Source of the DNA: DAIODI01 sp046349255
Lineage (GTDB): Bacteria > Pseudomonadota > Alphaproteobacteria > Rhizobiales > Aestuariivirgaceae
Length of the DNA stretch: 64,000 bases
Reading direction: 5' to 3'
NCBI GenBank assembly: GCA_046349255.1
Contig: JAXMCR010000004.1
Coordinates: forward strand, 496,001 to 560,000
Below, piece by piece: positions 1 to 8,858 of this stretch (the stretch's first letter is position 1; every line of letters begins with the position of its first letter). The notes beneath the pieces were generated by a model that saw only the letters and a program-made list of their open reading frames with translations, searched no databases and had not been told where the DNA came from. The position numbers and the translations under genes are program-made.

Positions 1-85
1 TTGCGCACGAGAACAGCACGACGGGTCGGGTTGTTCAACCGGCGGCGCTTGACGGCAAGGCGCCGCGGACTAGTGTCCAAGCGCA

Positions 86-880
86 ATGGACCAGCGCTCC
101 CCCCAGATCGTCGATCCCGCGCCCTTCCGCGTGCTGAACGCGGCGGGGCCCGCCAACGTGGTCGTCACCTGTGACCACGCGAGCCACGCCACGCCGGCGC
201 AGCTCCATCGCCTCGGCCTCGACGAGGCGACGATCACCCGGCACATCGGCTGGGACATCGGCGCGGCCGATATCGCGACGTACCTGTCGAAGCGCCTCGA
301 CGCGGTGGCGGTGCTCTCCGGCGTGTCGCGGCTCGTCATCGACTGCAATCGCCACCTCGACGATCCGACGTCCATTCCGGCGGTGAGTGACGGTGTCGTG
401 ATCCCCGGGAACGAGGGCATCGACGGGGACGAACGCGAGCGCCGGCAGGAGCAGTGGTTCTGGCCCTATCACGCGCAGCTCGACGAGATCGTCCGTGACC
501 GGATCGATCGCGGCCATGCGCCGGTGATCCTTTCGGTCCACACGATGACGCACCGAATGCGCGGGCAGGACCGGCCGTGGCAGATCGCGCTGTCGTCGCA
601 CGACGACCGCCGGCTCACCGATCCAGTGCTGGTGGCGCTGCGGGCCGTCGAGGTTCTCACCGTCGGCGACAACGAACCCTACGCCCTTGACCCGCGCGAG
701 GACTTTTCGACGCCGCGCCACGCGTTGCGCTTCGGCCTGCCGCATGTGCAGGTCGAGTTCCGGCAGGACATCGTCTCGACGAGACCCGGTGCCGAGCGCT
801 ACGCGGAGATCTTTGCCGCTGCATTCATCGACGGGCTGCGCGCACTTCGCCGCGATGGCCGCGGCTGGCCGATTGTCTGA
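86..880 (+). CDS. N-formylglutamate amidohydrolase family protein
   Basis: Predicted zinc-type amidohydrolase of 264 aa, the usual length for the N-formylglutamate deformylase family; cytoplasmic, with no signal peptide. CDHASH (residues 29-34), HIGWDIGA (53-60) and DCNR (86-89) match the conserved blocks of this family, and a VHTMTH segment lies further on. The ATG at 86 has only a weak ribosome site. The next gene starts 19 bp downstream and encodes an isochorismatase-fold amidase, so the two probably form a pair that strips formyl and amide groups in the catabolic island. The true substrate is unknown; histidine degradation is unlikely because no hut genes are nearby. Confidence 0.85.
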   Translation: MDQRSPQIVDPAPFRVLNAAGPANVVVTCDHASHATPAQLHRLGLDEATITRHIGWDIGAADIATYLSKRLDAVAVLSGVSRLVIDCNRHLDDPTSIPAVSDGVVIPGNEGIDGDERERRQEQWFWPYHAQLDEIVRDRIDRGHAPVILSVHTMTHRMRGQDRPWQIALSSHDDRRLTDPVLVALRAVEVLTVGDNEPYALDPREDFSTPRHALRFGLPHVQVEFRQDIVSTRPGAERYAEIFAAAFIDGLRALRRDGRGWPIV

Positions 881-899
881 ACACGGAGGGATGAGACCC

Positions 900-1544
900 A
901 TGGCCCAGAAACGCGATCCGCGCGAGGCGACGTACGACAACGGGCGCACCGCGCTCCTGTTCGTCGACATGCAGAAGATGTTCTGCATCCCGGGGATGGA
1001 CCCGGCCCATCCCGAAAACGATCCGAACCATTACTACTTCCGCCGCCTGCGCGAGACGGTGATCCCGAACCAGGTGAAGCTGCTCCAGATGGCGCGGGCG
1101 CGGGGCGTGCAGGTGATGCACACGATCATCGAGGCGCTCACCGAGGACTGCCGCGACGCCTCGCTCGATCACAAGCTGTCGGACCTGCTCGTGCCGAAAG
1201 GGCATCCGCTGGCCCCGCCGATCGACGAGATCGCGCCGATCCGGAACGAGATCGTTCTGCCCAAGACGTCGTCGGGCGTCTTCAACTCGACCAACATCGA
1301 CTACGTGCTGCGCAACCTCGGCATCCACTACCTGATCGTCGCCGGCGTCGTCACCGACCAGTGCGTCGACATGGCGGTGCGCGACGCGGCAGACCGCGGC
1401 TATCTGGTGACGCTGCCGGAGGACGCCTGCGCCACCTACACGCAGGCGCGCCACGACGCGGCGCTCAACGCCTTCAAGGGCTACTGCTGGATCACCTCGA
1501 CCGCAACGGTGCTCGACCGGCTCGGCGCGCTGAAGGCCGCCTAG
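900..1544 (+). CDS. Isochorismatase-family cysteine hydrolase
   Basis: Cysteine amidase of 214 aa. The family catalytic triad is visible: Asp23 in FVDMQ, Lys122 in LPKTSSG and Cys155 in TDQCVDMA. I chose the ATG at 900 because GGAGGG lies nine bases upstream; an in-frame ATG at 891 has no room for a ribosome site, and the frame stays open further upstream inside the preceding gene. Known members hydrolyse maleamate, N-carbamoylsarcosine, nicotinamide or ureidoacrylate. Which of these applies is not visible here. It is co-oriented with the formyl-amidohydrolase at 86 and convergent with the gcvPB-like gene. Confidence 0.85.
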   Translation: MAQKRDPREATYDNGRTALLFVDMQKMFCIPGMDPAHPENDPNHYYFRRLRETVIPNQVKLLQMARARGVQVMHTIIEALTEDCRDASLDHKLSDLLVPKGHPLAPPIDEIAPIRNEIVLPKTSSGVFNSTNIDYVLRNLGIHYLIVAGVVTDQCVDMAVRDAADRGYLVTLPEDACATYTQARHDAALNAFKGYCWITSTATVLDRLGALKAA

Positions 1545-1554
1545 ACCTTCGCGC

Positions 1555-3120
1555 TCACTCCGCTGCCTGGCTGAACCCCTTCGGCGGCGTTCGGTGCTTG
1601 CGGAGGTAGGCGCGCCACGTCATCGCCCAACGCCTGGGATCGTCGAGCACATCACCCTTGATCTGCGCGATCGCCTGTCGATGCGGCGCGGACTTCACGA
1701 GGTCCGGCGTCTCGCGCGCTTCCTTGGCGATCTGGGCGACGACGGCCACCCACGTGTCGATGTCCTCCTTGGAATACATCTCGCCCGCTTCCGGCGTGAA
1801 CGGTTCCGGCACCACCCACGGTTCGTGGCTCATCCACCACGGGTCGATGCCGTAGTCGGCCATGCGGTTGGCGAATTCCACCGTGCCGATCCCCGTCTCC
1901 TCCTTGATCGGCCCGAGCCCCCAGCGCGTCATCTCCATGCGCCACTTGCGATTGTCCGGGTTCGAACGATAGAGCCCCGGGATTTCGGCGAGCTTCTTGT
2001 CCATGTAGTTGTTGGCGAGCACCGAGAGATCGGCGCCTTCGCTGATGCCTTCCGCGCCCATCGCACGGGCCCAGGCGTAGGCCTTCAGCACTTGCGGGAT
2101 GTTGCCCCAGAACTCGCGCACCTTGCCGGCGCTCTGGGGGCGGTCCGAATCGAGCCGGTAGCGCGTGCCGTCGAAAGTCACCACCGGGCCGGGCAGGAAC
2201 GGCGCGAGCCTTTCCGTGCAGCCGTAGGCGCCGACCGCCGGGCCGCCGCCGCCCTTCGGCGCGCCGAAGGTCTTGTGCAGCATGTACATGCACGCGTCGA
2301 AGCCGAGGTCGCGCGCGCGGATCTTGCTCATCACGCCGTTGAAGTTCGCGTGGTCGTAGAAGGCGAGGCCGCCGGCCTCGTGCACGATCCGCACCCATTC
2401 CTTGATGTGCGGATTGTAGATGCCCATGTCGTCCGGGTTGTTGATGAGGAGCGCCGCGGTGCGGTTCGAGACGGCGGCCTTCAGCGCCTCGAGCGTCGGA
2501 TAGCCGTCGGGGCCGAGCGGCAGGGTGATCACCTTGAACCCTGCCGCCGCGGCAGTCGCCGCGTTGCAGGGATGCGCCTGGATCGAGGTGATCACCTCGT
2601 TCCTCTGTTCGAGTTCGCCGCGCGAGGCGTGGTAGGCGCGCGTCACGACATTCTGCGTATAGGCAGCATCGGCGCCGCCGCCCGCCTGGAAGATGAACTG
2701 GTCCATGCCGGAGAGCTCGCGCAGGATCAGGTCGAAACCGTGCACGATCGCGAGCACGCCCTGCAGCGTCTCCTCCGGCTGCAATGGGTGCACGTGCTCC
2801 AGCATGCGCGCCGCGTCTTCTGAGACGCGCGCGTTGTACTTCATCGTGCAGGTGCCGAAGAGCGAGATGTTCACCATGCCGAGCGTCTGCTGGCTAAGCT
2901 TCAGATAATGACGCTGCACTTCGGGTTCGGACATCTCCGGCAGGGCGGGCCGGTCCTTGCGGCGCAGCGCCGCCGGCACGAGGTCCTCCGGCTTGCCGAC
3001 AGCATCCGTTACGCGCTTCTCGGGCGCCGGGAAGAGTTGCCCGCGCCGGCCGGGCGAGGAGAGCTCCATCACCACCGGCTCGTTCCAGACGGGGGCCTGG
3101 TAATCGCGCAGCGTCGTCAT
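1555..3120 (-). CDS. gcvPB: Glycine dehydrogenase (decarboxylating) subunit 2, GcvPB-type
   Basis: PLP-dependent subunit of the two-subunit glycine decarboxylase P-protein, 521 aa. The PLP lysine is Lys283 in LHKTFGAPKGGGG, and YDHANFNG just before it matches the cofactor Asp-His region. The start overlaps the end of the gcvPA-like gene by ATGA (3117-3120), so translation is coupled. No gcvT or gcvH lies in the 64 kb. Either it works with T and H proteins encoded elsewhere or it acts on a different amino acid. The family assignment is firm; the glycine substrate is an inference. Confidence 0.85.
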   Translation of the reverse strand: MTTLRDYQAPVWNEPVVMELSSPGRRGQLFPAPEKRVTDAVGKPEDLVPAALRRKDRPALPEMSEPEVQRHYLKLSQQTLGMVNISLFGTCTMKYNARVSEDAARMLEHVHPLQPEETLQGVLAIVHGFDLILRELSGMDQFIFQAGGGADAAYTQNVVTRAYHASRGELEQRNEVITSIQAHPCNAATAAAAGFKVITLPLGPDGYPTLEALKAAVSNRTAALLINNPDDMGIYNPHIKEWVRIVHEAGGLAFYDHANFNGVMSKIRARDLGFDACMYMLHKTFGAPKGGGGPAVGAYGCTERLAPFLPGPVVTFDGTRYRLDSDRPQSAGKVREFWGNIPQVLKAYAWARAMGAEGISEGADLSVLANNYMDKKLAEIPGLYRSNPDNRKWRMEMTRWGLGPIKEETGIGTVEFANRMADYGIDPWWMSHEPWVVPEPFTPEAGEMYSKEDIDTWVAVVAQIAKEARETPDLVKSAPHRQAIAQIKGDVLDDPRRWAMTWRAYLRKHRTPPKGFSQAAE

Positions 3121-4529
3121 GCCAGCACCTCCTTTAGCGCGGCGGCAAGCCGGTCGATGTCGTCCGCGGTATGGGTTTCGGTGACGCAGTAGAGCGCGCT
3201 CTGGCCGACGTCCGGCGCTTCCCTCGACAAGTCCTTGCCGCCGAAGATCCGGTGCCGCTCGTAGAGCGCACGGTTGATGTCGGCGACGGAGCGTCCCGTG
3301 CCGTCGAAGCTCACCACGAACTCCTTGAAGAAGCCCGCGCCGAACGGGATCGTCACGCCCTTGATCTCGCCGAGCCGCCTCGCGGCGTAGTGCGAACGCG
3401 CGATGATCAGGTCGCCGATCTCCCGGAACCCCTCGGGCCCGAGCAGCGACATGTAGACGGCCGCCGCGATCGCCCAGAGGTATACGGAGTTTCCAGTCCA
3501 GTCCTTGCCCTGTTCGCGCATGCCGTAGGAGGTTTGGTGCGCGGAGGCGAGCGCGAAGCCGAACTGGCCGGGCTTGAGCGTCTCCGTGATCGAGACGAGG
3601 AAGCCGTTGTACTGGCGTACGTATTTTTCCTCATCGCGCGAGGCAATGAAGCCGCCGACCCCACCGCCCGCATTCATATGGATGCCAAGCGGTTGGGTAG
3701 GCCCCACTACAATGTCGGCCCCGTATTGCGACGGTGGTGTAATGATTCCAAGCGACAGGGGATCGACCCCGACGATCACTTCCGCGCCCACACCTTTGGC
3801 CGCCTTCACGACCTCGGCCGCTTCGGCTTCGATCATGCCGAGCGAGGAGGGGTTCTCAAAGTAGACTGCGGCGGTCTTGGAGGACAGCTTCTCCCTGAGG
3901 TCGGCAATATCGAGTCGACCTGTCTTTCGGTCGGTCTCGATCAGCACCACGTCGATGTGGCTCGCCATCGCGGTAGGCTCGCAGTAGGTTCGCACGACGG
4001 ACAGCCGCTCCGCGTCGAGATGCTTTGGCACGAGCACCTGGTGCCGCCCGGTGATGCGCGACGCCATGCGGATGGCGTGCCCGATGGCGCAGCCCCACGA
4101 GTAGACGGGAAGCTGCACCACCTCCATGTCGAGCAGTTCACCGAGCTGCGAGTTGAACTCGAACCACGCCTGGTTTCGTCCGTGATCGGACTGCGGCGAG
4201 CCCCAGACGGGCGTGAGGAACTCCGTGCGTCCGACGATCTCGTCGACCACCGCCGGCACGTGGTGCGGCCATGCGCCGGAGCCCAGAAACGACAGCGTCT
4301 CAAGGCAGGTCGCATTCTTCGCCAGCGTCGTCACCAGATGCCGGCGCAGCTCGCTTTCGCTCGCCAGCTGCGGCGGCAGGTTCAATGGCCGCTTCAGGCG
4401 GTGATCGCTCGGAATCTGTTCGAACAGTTCCTCGATGGATTTGGCGCCGATCGCGGCGAGCATCGCCTGCTTCGTCGCCTCGACCGAGTTGGCCATCCAC
4501 GGATGGGCGCGCGCCTCGTTCACGCTCAC
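3117..4529 (-). CDS. gcvPA: Glycine dehydrogenase (decarboxylating) subunit 1, GcvPA-type
   Basis: N-terminal-half partner of the split P-protein, 470 aa, the standard GcvPA length. It has the PLP type-I fold, but the Schiff-base Lys is supplied by the GcvPB subunit. It is the first gene of a two-gene minus-strand operon. It is transcribed divergently from the ABC importer at 4790 across a 260-bp gap that holds operator site 1 (4637-4655). Control by the island's GntR regulator is therefore likely. Confidence 0.85.
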   Translation of the reverse strand: MSVNEARAHPWMANSVEATKQAMLAAIGAKSIEELFEQIPSDHRLKRPLNLPPQLASESELRRHLVTTLAKNATCLETLSFLGSGAWPHHVPAVVDEIVGRTEFLTPVWGSPQSDHGRNQAWFEFNSQLGELLDMEVVQLPVYSWGCAIGHAIRMASRITGRHQVLVPKHLDAERLSVVRTYCEPTAMASHIDVVLIETDRKTGRLDIADLREKLSSKTAAVYFENPSSLGMIEAEAAEVVKAAKGVGAEVIVGVDPLSLGIITPPSQYGADIVVGPTQPLGIHMNAGGGVGGFIASRDEEKYVRQYNGFLVSITETLKPGQFGFALASAHQTSYGMREQGKDWTGNSVYLWAIAAAVYMSLLGPEGFREIGDLIIARSHYAARRLGEIKGVTIPFGAGFFKEFVVSFDGTGRSVADINRALYERHRIFGGKDLSREAPDVGQSALYCVTETHTADDIDRLAAALKEVLA

Positions 4530-4636
4530 GGCAATGTCCTCCGGAGATTTGTCGTCTTCGCCGCATGATGCCGCTGGCGGCGGCGCTTGTCACCGCCCAA
4601 GTCCCCGTATTCGCATGGAAACACGTCCCGCATTTT

Positions 4637-4655
4637 TGCATACACGGCGTATACG
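4637..4655. promoter_or_regulatory. Candidate GntR operator, site 1
   Basis: TGCATACACGGCGTATACG is an imperfect palindrome centred on 4646. It matches site 2 (10781-10799) at 14 of 19 positions in the same register and, inverted, matches site 3 (17424-17442) at 14 of 19. It lies between the divergent gcvPA operon and the amino-acid ABC importer operon. A GTATAC-type core is typical of FCD-class GntR operators. Confidence 0.6.
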
Positions 4656-4789
4656 CCTTGACGCATCGGCGGAATGTGCCCAACATGGCCCCAGGTTCTC
4701 GAGGGGAGCCGACCGGCTTGCCTCCGGGCCGAACTGGCCCCTCCGGCGCTGCCGGAGCCGTCGAAGAACCGCCAACGGGAGGAAGCCAC

Positions 4790-5611
4790 ATGCCCATGAA
4801 GTTCACCCGCCGGTCACTCGCCGGCCTGACGTCGGTCATCACGGCCGGGTTTTTCGTCAGCGAAGCCAACGCCAAGACGATGGACGACATCATCAAGGAC
4901 GGCGTGCTGCGCGTCGGCGTGCATCCGAACTCGCCGCCGTTCTCCTCGCGCGATGCATCCGGCAATTTCGTCGGGTTCGACATCGACTTCGCCAACAAGC
5001 TCGCCGAGGAACTGAAGATCGCCAAGGTCGAGTTCGTGCCGACCGAGACGGCCCAGCGCGTGCCGTTCCTCGTCGCCGACACCATCGACATCTCGCTCGG
5101 CGGCCTTACCCGCAACTCCGAGCGCGCCAAGCTCATCGAGTATTCGTTCCCGCTCCACACCGAAGTGATGGGCGTACTGACGACCGAAGGCGCTGGCGTC
5201 ACCTCGTGGAAAGAGCTCAACGACGAGAAGCACACGCTGGTTGACGTGCGCTCCGCCTGGACGATCGACTGGGCCAAGGAGAACCTGCCGAAGGCCAAGA
5301 TGCAGATCGTTGATTCGAGCGCCGACGCCGTGCGCGCTATCGCGCAGGGCCGCGCCACCGCGCTCGTCGAGATGCTCGACTTCTTCACCGCCTTCACCAA
5401 GAACCACCCCGACGTGAAGTGGAAGATCCTCGACGAGAAGATCGACGTGGGTTGGGACTGCGTCGGTATCGGCAAGGGCAACTACACGCTGCGCGACTGC
5501 ATCAACATCGCGATGTTCAAGCTGCAGTCCGGCGGCTGGGTCGACGCGGCCTGGGAGAAGAACTTCGGCTCCCAGATGCTGCTGAAGGTTCCCGCACAGC
5601 CGTACTTCTGA
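4790..5611 (+). CDS. Polar amino-acid ABC transporter substrate-binding protein
   Basis: Periplasmic solute-binding protein of family 3, 273 aa, with an N-terminal Tat/Sec-like signal (FTRRSLAG followed by a hydrophobic stretch to about residue 25). DGVLRVGVHPNSPPF is the family's opening strand. The ATG at 4790 follows GGGAGGA by six bases; a second ATG at 4796 is too far from it. It heads an operon with two permeases, an ATPase and the proline-racemase-like enzyme. The importer probably brings in the island's substrate. Confidence 0.9.
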   Translation: MPMKFTRRSLAGLTSVITAGFFVSEANAKTMDDIIKDGVLRVGVHPNSPPFSSRDASGNFVGFDIDFANKLAEELKIAKVEFVPTETAQRVPFLVADTIDISLGGLTRNSERAKLIEYSFPLHTEVMGVLTTEGAGVTSWKELNDEKHTLVDVRSAWTIDWAKENLPKAKMQIVDSSADAVRAIAQGRATALVEMLDFFTAFTKNHPDVKWKILDEKIDVGWDCVGIGKGNYTLRDCINIAMFKLQSGGWVDAAWEKNFGSQMLLKVPAQPYF

Positions 5612-5628
5612 TCGTCGCCTGATCGCAT

Positions 5629-5661
5629 GGGGCGGGCGCTCCCTTCCGGAACGCCTGCCCC
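5629..5661 (+). terminator. Intercistronic hairpin after the binding-protein gene
   Basis: GGGGCGGGCG (5629-5638) pairs with CGCCTGCCCC (5652-5661) with one G-U pair, and TTTCG follows. Placed between the binding protein and the permeases, it probably attenuates or stabilises the transcript so that the binding protein is made in excess, as is common in ABC operons. Confidence 0.55.
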
Positions 5662-5692
5662 TTTCGTCTGACCCCGCGGGACCGCCTCGCCG

Positions 5693-6367
5693 ATGAACTA
5701 CACCTTCCAGTTCGGCGTCGTGTTCCGGCAGATGCCGGAGCTGCTCTCGGGGGCGATCGTCACTCTCGAGATTGCGCTCCTGTCGTTCTGGGGCGGGGCG
5801 CTGCTCGGGCTGCTGCTCGCCTCGCTGAAAACGTTCGGCGGACCGATCCTCAAGCGGGTCGCCAACGCCTACGTCACCTTCTTCACGAACACGCCCGTCC
5901 TGATCCAGATCTACTTCATCTTCTGGGGGCTGCCCGACCTCGGCATCGTGCTCGACGCCTTCACCTCGGTCGTCATCGGCCTGACCCTCAACACCGCCGC
6001 CTACCTCTGCGAGATCATGCGCGCGGGCTTCCTCTCGGTTCGCTCGACGGAGATGGAAGCCGCTGAAACACTTGGATTTTCCCGCTGGCAGCAGATCCGT
6101 CACGTGATCGTTCCGCACATCGCCAAGACGATCTACCCGGCGGTCGCCAATTACGCGATCGTGCTCACCCTCGGCACCTCGATGGCGATGATCTTCGGCG
6201 TCGAGGAACTCACGGGTCGCGCGTACAACCTCGCCTCGGAGAACTATCGCCACCTCGAGATGTTCACCGTGGTGGCCGGCCTCTACATCGTCATCACCTT
6301 CGTGATGAGCCTGCTCCTCGCCTTCGTCGGCTGGCGGGCGTTCCGCGTGAAGCCGAAGATCCTCTGA
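5693..6367 (+). CDS. Amino-acid ABC transporter permease (HisM/GlnP type)
   Basis: Inner-membrane permease of 224 aa with about five hydrophobic helices. The EAAETLGFSRWQQIRHVIVPH segment carries the EAA loop that docks the ATPase. The stop overlaps the next permease start by one base (TGATG at 6367), showing a coupled pair. It follows the binding-protein gene after an 81-bp gap that contains a hairpin. Confidence 0.9.
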   Translation: MNYTFQFGVVFRQMPELLSGAIVTLEIALLSFWGGALLGLLLASLKTFGGPILKRVANAYVTFFTNTPVLIQIYFIFWGLPDLGIVLDAFTSVVIGLTLNTAAYLCEIMRAGFLSVRSTEMEAAETLGFSRWQQIRHVIVPHIAKTIYPAVANYAIVLTLGTSMAMIFGVEELTGRAYNLASENYRHLEMFTVVAGLYIVITFVMSLLLAFVGWRAFRVKPKIL

Positions 6368-7080
6368 TGGCGTGGTTCCTCTCGCAGCTGCAGATGTTCT
6401 TCGCGCCCGAATCGCTCGGGCTGCTCGCGAAGGCAACGGGCATGACGCTCGCGCTGACGTTCTTCGGCTGCGTGTCCGGGTTCCTCGCCGCATTCCTCGT
6501 CGTCATGGCGCGGCAGGCGCCGGGCAAGGCCGGCCTGCCGCTGCGCGCCGTGGCGATCCTATTCGTCGAGATGTTCCGGCGGATCCCGTTCCTCGTCATC
6601 ACCTATCTCGTGCTCTTCTTCCTTGCCGCCTTCGTGAAGGGCGCCTCGCTCTTCATCATCGCGATCGTCGCGATCTCGATCTACGCGACCGCCTACCTGT
6701 CCGAGATCATCCGCACCGGCTTCGAATCGGTGCCGCGCCAGCAGATCGAGGCGGCGCAGGCGATGAACTTCTCGCGCTGGCAGACCCTGCGGCACGTGAT
6801 CGTCCCGCAGTCTTGGCCGGTGATCCTGCCGCCGGCCTTCGCCTTCATGGTCGCGTTCGTGAAGGACACCTCGCTCGTCAGCCAGATCGGCGTGTTCGAG
6901 CTCGCCTTCCGCGGCCGCGAACTCGTCAACCACGGCATGTCGGGCCTCGTTGCGTTCGGCATGATCTCGCTCATCTATTTCCTGCTATCCTATCCGCTCA
7001 CCCGGCTCGGGCGGTCGCTGGAGCTTCGCCTTGCATCATCTCGACATCAGAAATCTGAGCGCGGCGTACGGACCGCTTAA
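6367..7080 (+). CDS. Amino-acid ABC transporter permease, second subunit
   Basis: Second His/Glu/Gln-type permease, 237 aa, with about five transmembrane helices and an EAAQAMNFSRWQTLRHVIVP EAA loop. It begins one base inside the preceding stop codon and its 3' end overlaps the ATPase gene by 50 bp. It forms a heterodimeric membrane channel with the product of 5693-6367. Confidence 0.9.
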   Translation: MAWFLSQLQMFFAPESLGLLAKATGMTLALTFFGCVSGFLAAFLVVMARQAPGKAGLPLRAVAILFVEMFRRIPFLVITYLVLFFLAAFVKGASLFIIAIVAISIYATAYLSEIIRTGFESVPRQQIEAAQAMNFSRWQTLRHVIVPQSWPVILPPAFAFMVAFVKDTSLVSQIGVFELAFRGRELVNHGMSGLVAFGMISLIYFLLSYPLTRLGRSLELRLASSRHQKSERGVRTA

Positions 7081-7768
7081 GGTCCTCGACGGCGTCTCGT
7101 TCACGGTGGCGCGCGGCGAGACCGTGGCGCTCGTCGGCCCGTCCGGCTCGGGCAAGTCGACGGTGCTCCGTGTGCTGATGGGATTGAACCATGCGACTGG
7201 CGGCGAAGTGCAGATCGACGGGCAGCCGGTCGACTACCGCTCGCGCGCGAAGGTGCAGGCGCTGCGCGAGCGCATGGCGATCGTGTTCCAGCAGTACAAC
7301 CTGTTCCAGAACATGGACGTGATGACCAACGTCACCATCGCGCCGGTGAAGATCCGTGGGCGGAAGAAGGCGGACGTCGAGGCGGAAGCGGCGAAGCTTC
7401 TCGCCAAGGTCGGCCTTGCCGACAAGCACAGGAGTTACCCGGACCAGCTCTCCGGCGGCCAGCAGCAGCGCGTCGCCATCGCCCGCGCGCTGGCGCTCAA
7501 GCCCGAGATCCTGCTCCTCGACGAGGTGACCTCCGCGCTCGATCCGGAACTCGTCACCGAGGTGCTCGACACGATCCGCGGGCTCGCGCGCGACGGCATG
7601 ACGATGCTGATCATCAGTCACGAGATGGCGTTCGTGCGCGAGGTGGCGAACCGCGTCGTGCTCATGGACAAGGGCAAGGTGATCGAGGAAGGCCCGCCGA
7701 AGCAGGTGCTCGACCAGCCGAAGACCGAGCGCGCCCGCGAGTTCATGAGCAAGATCCTGCGCCACTGA
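7031..7768 (+). CDS. Amino-acid ABC transporter ATP-binding protein
   Basis: ATPase of 245 aa with Walker A GPSGSGKST (residues 36-44), the LSGGQQQR signature and Walker B ILLLDEVTSALD. The start is a TTG at 7031 inside the permease gene. The homologous N-terminus (LDIRNLSAAYG) begins right there, and no better start exists downstream before the first strand. It energises the importer encoded by 4790-7080. Confidence 0.88.
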   Translation: MHHLDIRNLSAAYGPLKVLDGVSFTVARGETVALVGPSGSGKSTVLRVLMGLNHATGGEVQIDGQPVDYRSRAKVQALRERMAIVFQQYNLFQNMDVMTNVTIAPVKIRGRKKADVEAEAAKLLAKVGLADKHRSYPDQLSGGQQQRVAIARALALKPEILLLDEVTSALDPELVTEVLDTIRGLARDGMTMLIISHEMAFVREVANRVVLMDKGKVIEEGPPKQVLDQPKTERAREFMSKILRH

Positions 7769-7780
7769 AGGAGGCGACGA

Positions 7781-8854
7781 ATGCGTCTGTCGATCGAGGC
7801 CGTGGACGCGCACTGCCAGGGCGACCCGGCGCGCGTGATCTTCGGCGGCGGCATCGGGATGCTCGAACTGCCGGGCGCCACCATGTTCGAGAAGATGAAG
7901 CACATGGAGGGAAACCTCGACTGGCTACGCAAGCTCATGCTGCGCGAGCCGCGCGGATTCCCGCACCTGTGCTGCGACCTGATCGTTCCGCCCACCGATC
8001 CCCGCTGTGCGGCGGGCTTCATCATCCTCGAACAGCAAGATTACTACCCGCTGATGTCGGGCACCAACACGATGACGGTCGCGACCGTGCTGCTCGAGCT
8101 CGGCCTCATCCCAATGGTCGAGCCGGTGACGGAGTTCTGGCTCGAACCGCCCGCCGGTCCGGTCCGGCTGCGCGCCCACTGCGAGAACGGCCGTGTGCGG
8201 CGCGTCGACTTCGAGAACGTGCCGAGCTTCGCGACCGCCATCGACGTGCCCGTGAACGTTCCCGGCTTCGGCACGCTGAAGGTGAGTATCGCGTACGGCG
8301 GCATGGTCTATGCGGTGGTGGACGCCGCCCAGCTGCGTCTCGAGATCACGCCCGGCGAGGCGCACATCGTGCAGGACGCAGCGGCGGCGGTGTGCGAGGC
8401 GGCAAACGCCGCGATCGGCTTCCGGCATCCCGAGAACCCGGAGGTCAACATGGTGGAGGGCGCGCTGTTCTATCGCGACCCAGGCGACGGCAGGAACATC
8501 CGGCAGATCCCCGTGACCTCCGGAGGCACGGTCGGCCGCACGCCGTCGGGCACCGGGCTCTCGGCCACCACGGCCGTGATGGCGGCAAAGGGTATGCGCA
8601 AGGCAGGCGATGTCTTCGAGATCGAGGGCATGTTCCGGAACCCGTTCCACGCGCGCATCGTGTCGAGCGGAACCGTGGGGCCGTATCCCTCGGTCACGCT
8701 CGAGATCGGCGGCCGAACGTGGATCACCGGGCGGGGCCGCTACATCCTCGAGGACGACGATCCGTTTCCGGAAGGGTTCATCGCGGCCGACATGTGGACG
8801 ATCGCGCGGGAAGGCACGCCCGCCGCGCGCATGGCCGCGAAGACGCGCACGTAA
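7781..8854 (+). CDS. Proline-racemase-family protein with Ser/Ser active site
   Basis: Member of the proline racemase / hydroxyproline epimerase / trans-3-hydroxyproline dehydratase fold, 357 aa. Both catalytic cysteines of proline racemase are replaced. The first site reads MSGTNT (Ser93; usual MCGH) and the second reads GRTPSGTG (Ser256; usual DRSPCGTG). The substrate-contact His and Asp of those motifs are also changed, to Thr and Gly. The fold and motif spacing are intact, so it is not a broken gene. AAGGAGG lies before the ATG. It is the last gene of the ABC importer operon. A dehydratase or lyase reaction, or a new epimerase, is possible. Confidence 0.85.
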   Translation: MRLSIEAVDAHCQGDPARVIFGGGIGMLELPGATMFEKMKHMEGNLDWLRKLMLREPRGFPHLCCDLIVPPTDPRCAAGFIILEQQDYYPLMSGTNTMTVATVLLELGLIPMVEPVTEFWLEPPAGPVRLRAHCENGRVRRVDFENVPSFATAIDVPVNVPGFGTLKVSIAYGGMVYAVVDAAQLRLEITPGEAHIVQDAAAAVCEAANAAIGFRHPENPEVNMVEGALFYRDPGDGRNIRQIPVTSGGTVGRTPSGTGLSATTAVMAAKGMRKAGDVFEIEGMFRNPFHARIVSSGTVGPYPSVTLEIGGRTWITGRGRYILEDDDPFPEGFIAADMWTIAREGTPAARMAAKTRT

Positions 8855-8858
8855 GGCG

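Noticed and set aside
1..85. Possible gene end or promoter at the window start
   Set aside because: No frame with a recognisable C-terminus ends here. A TTGACG-like hexamer lies near 49, but no convincing -10 follows.
1594..4568. Long plus-strand frames at 1594-2823 and 3171-4568
   Set aside because: Antisense to gcvPB and gcvPA. Their His/Arg/Val-rich composition is typical of shadow frames.
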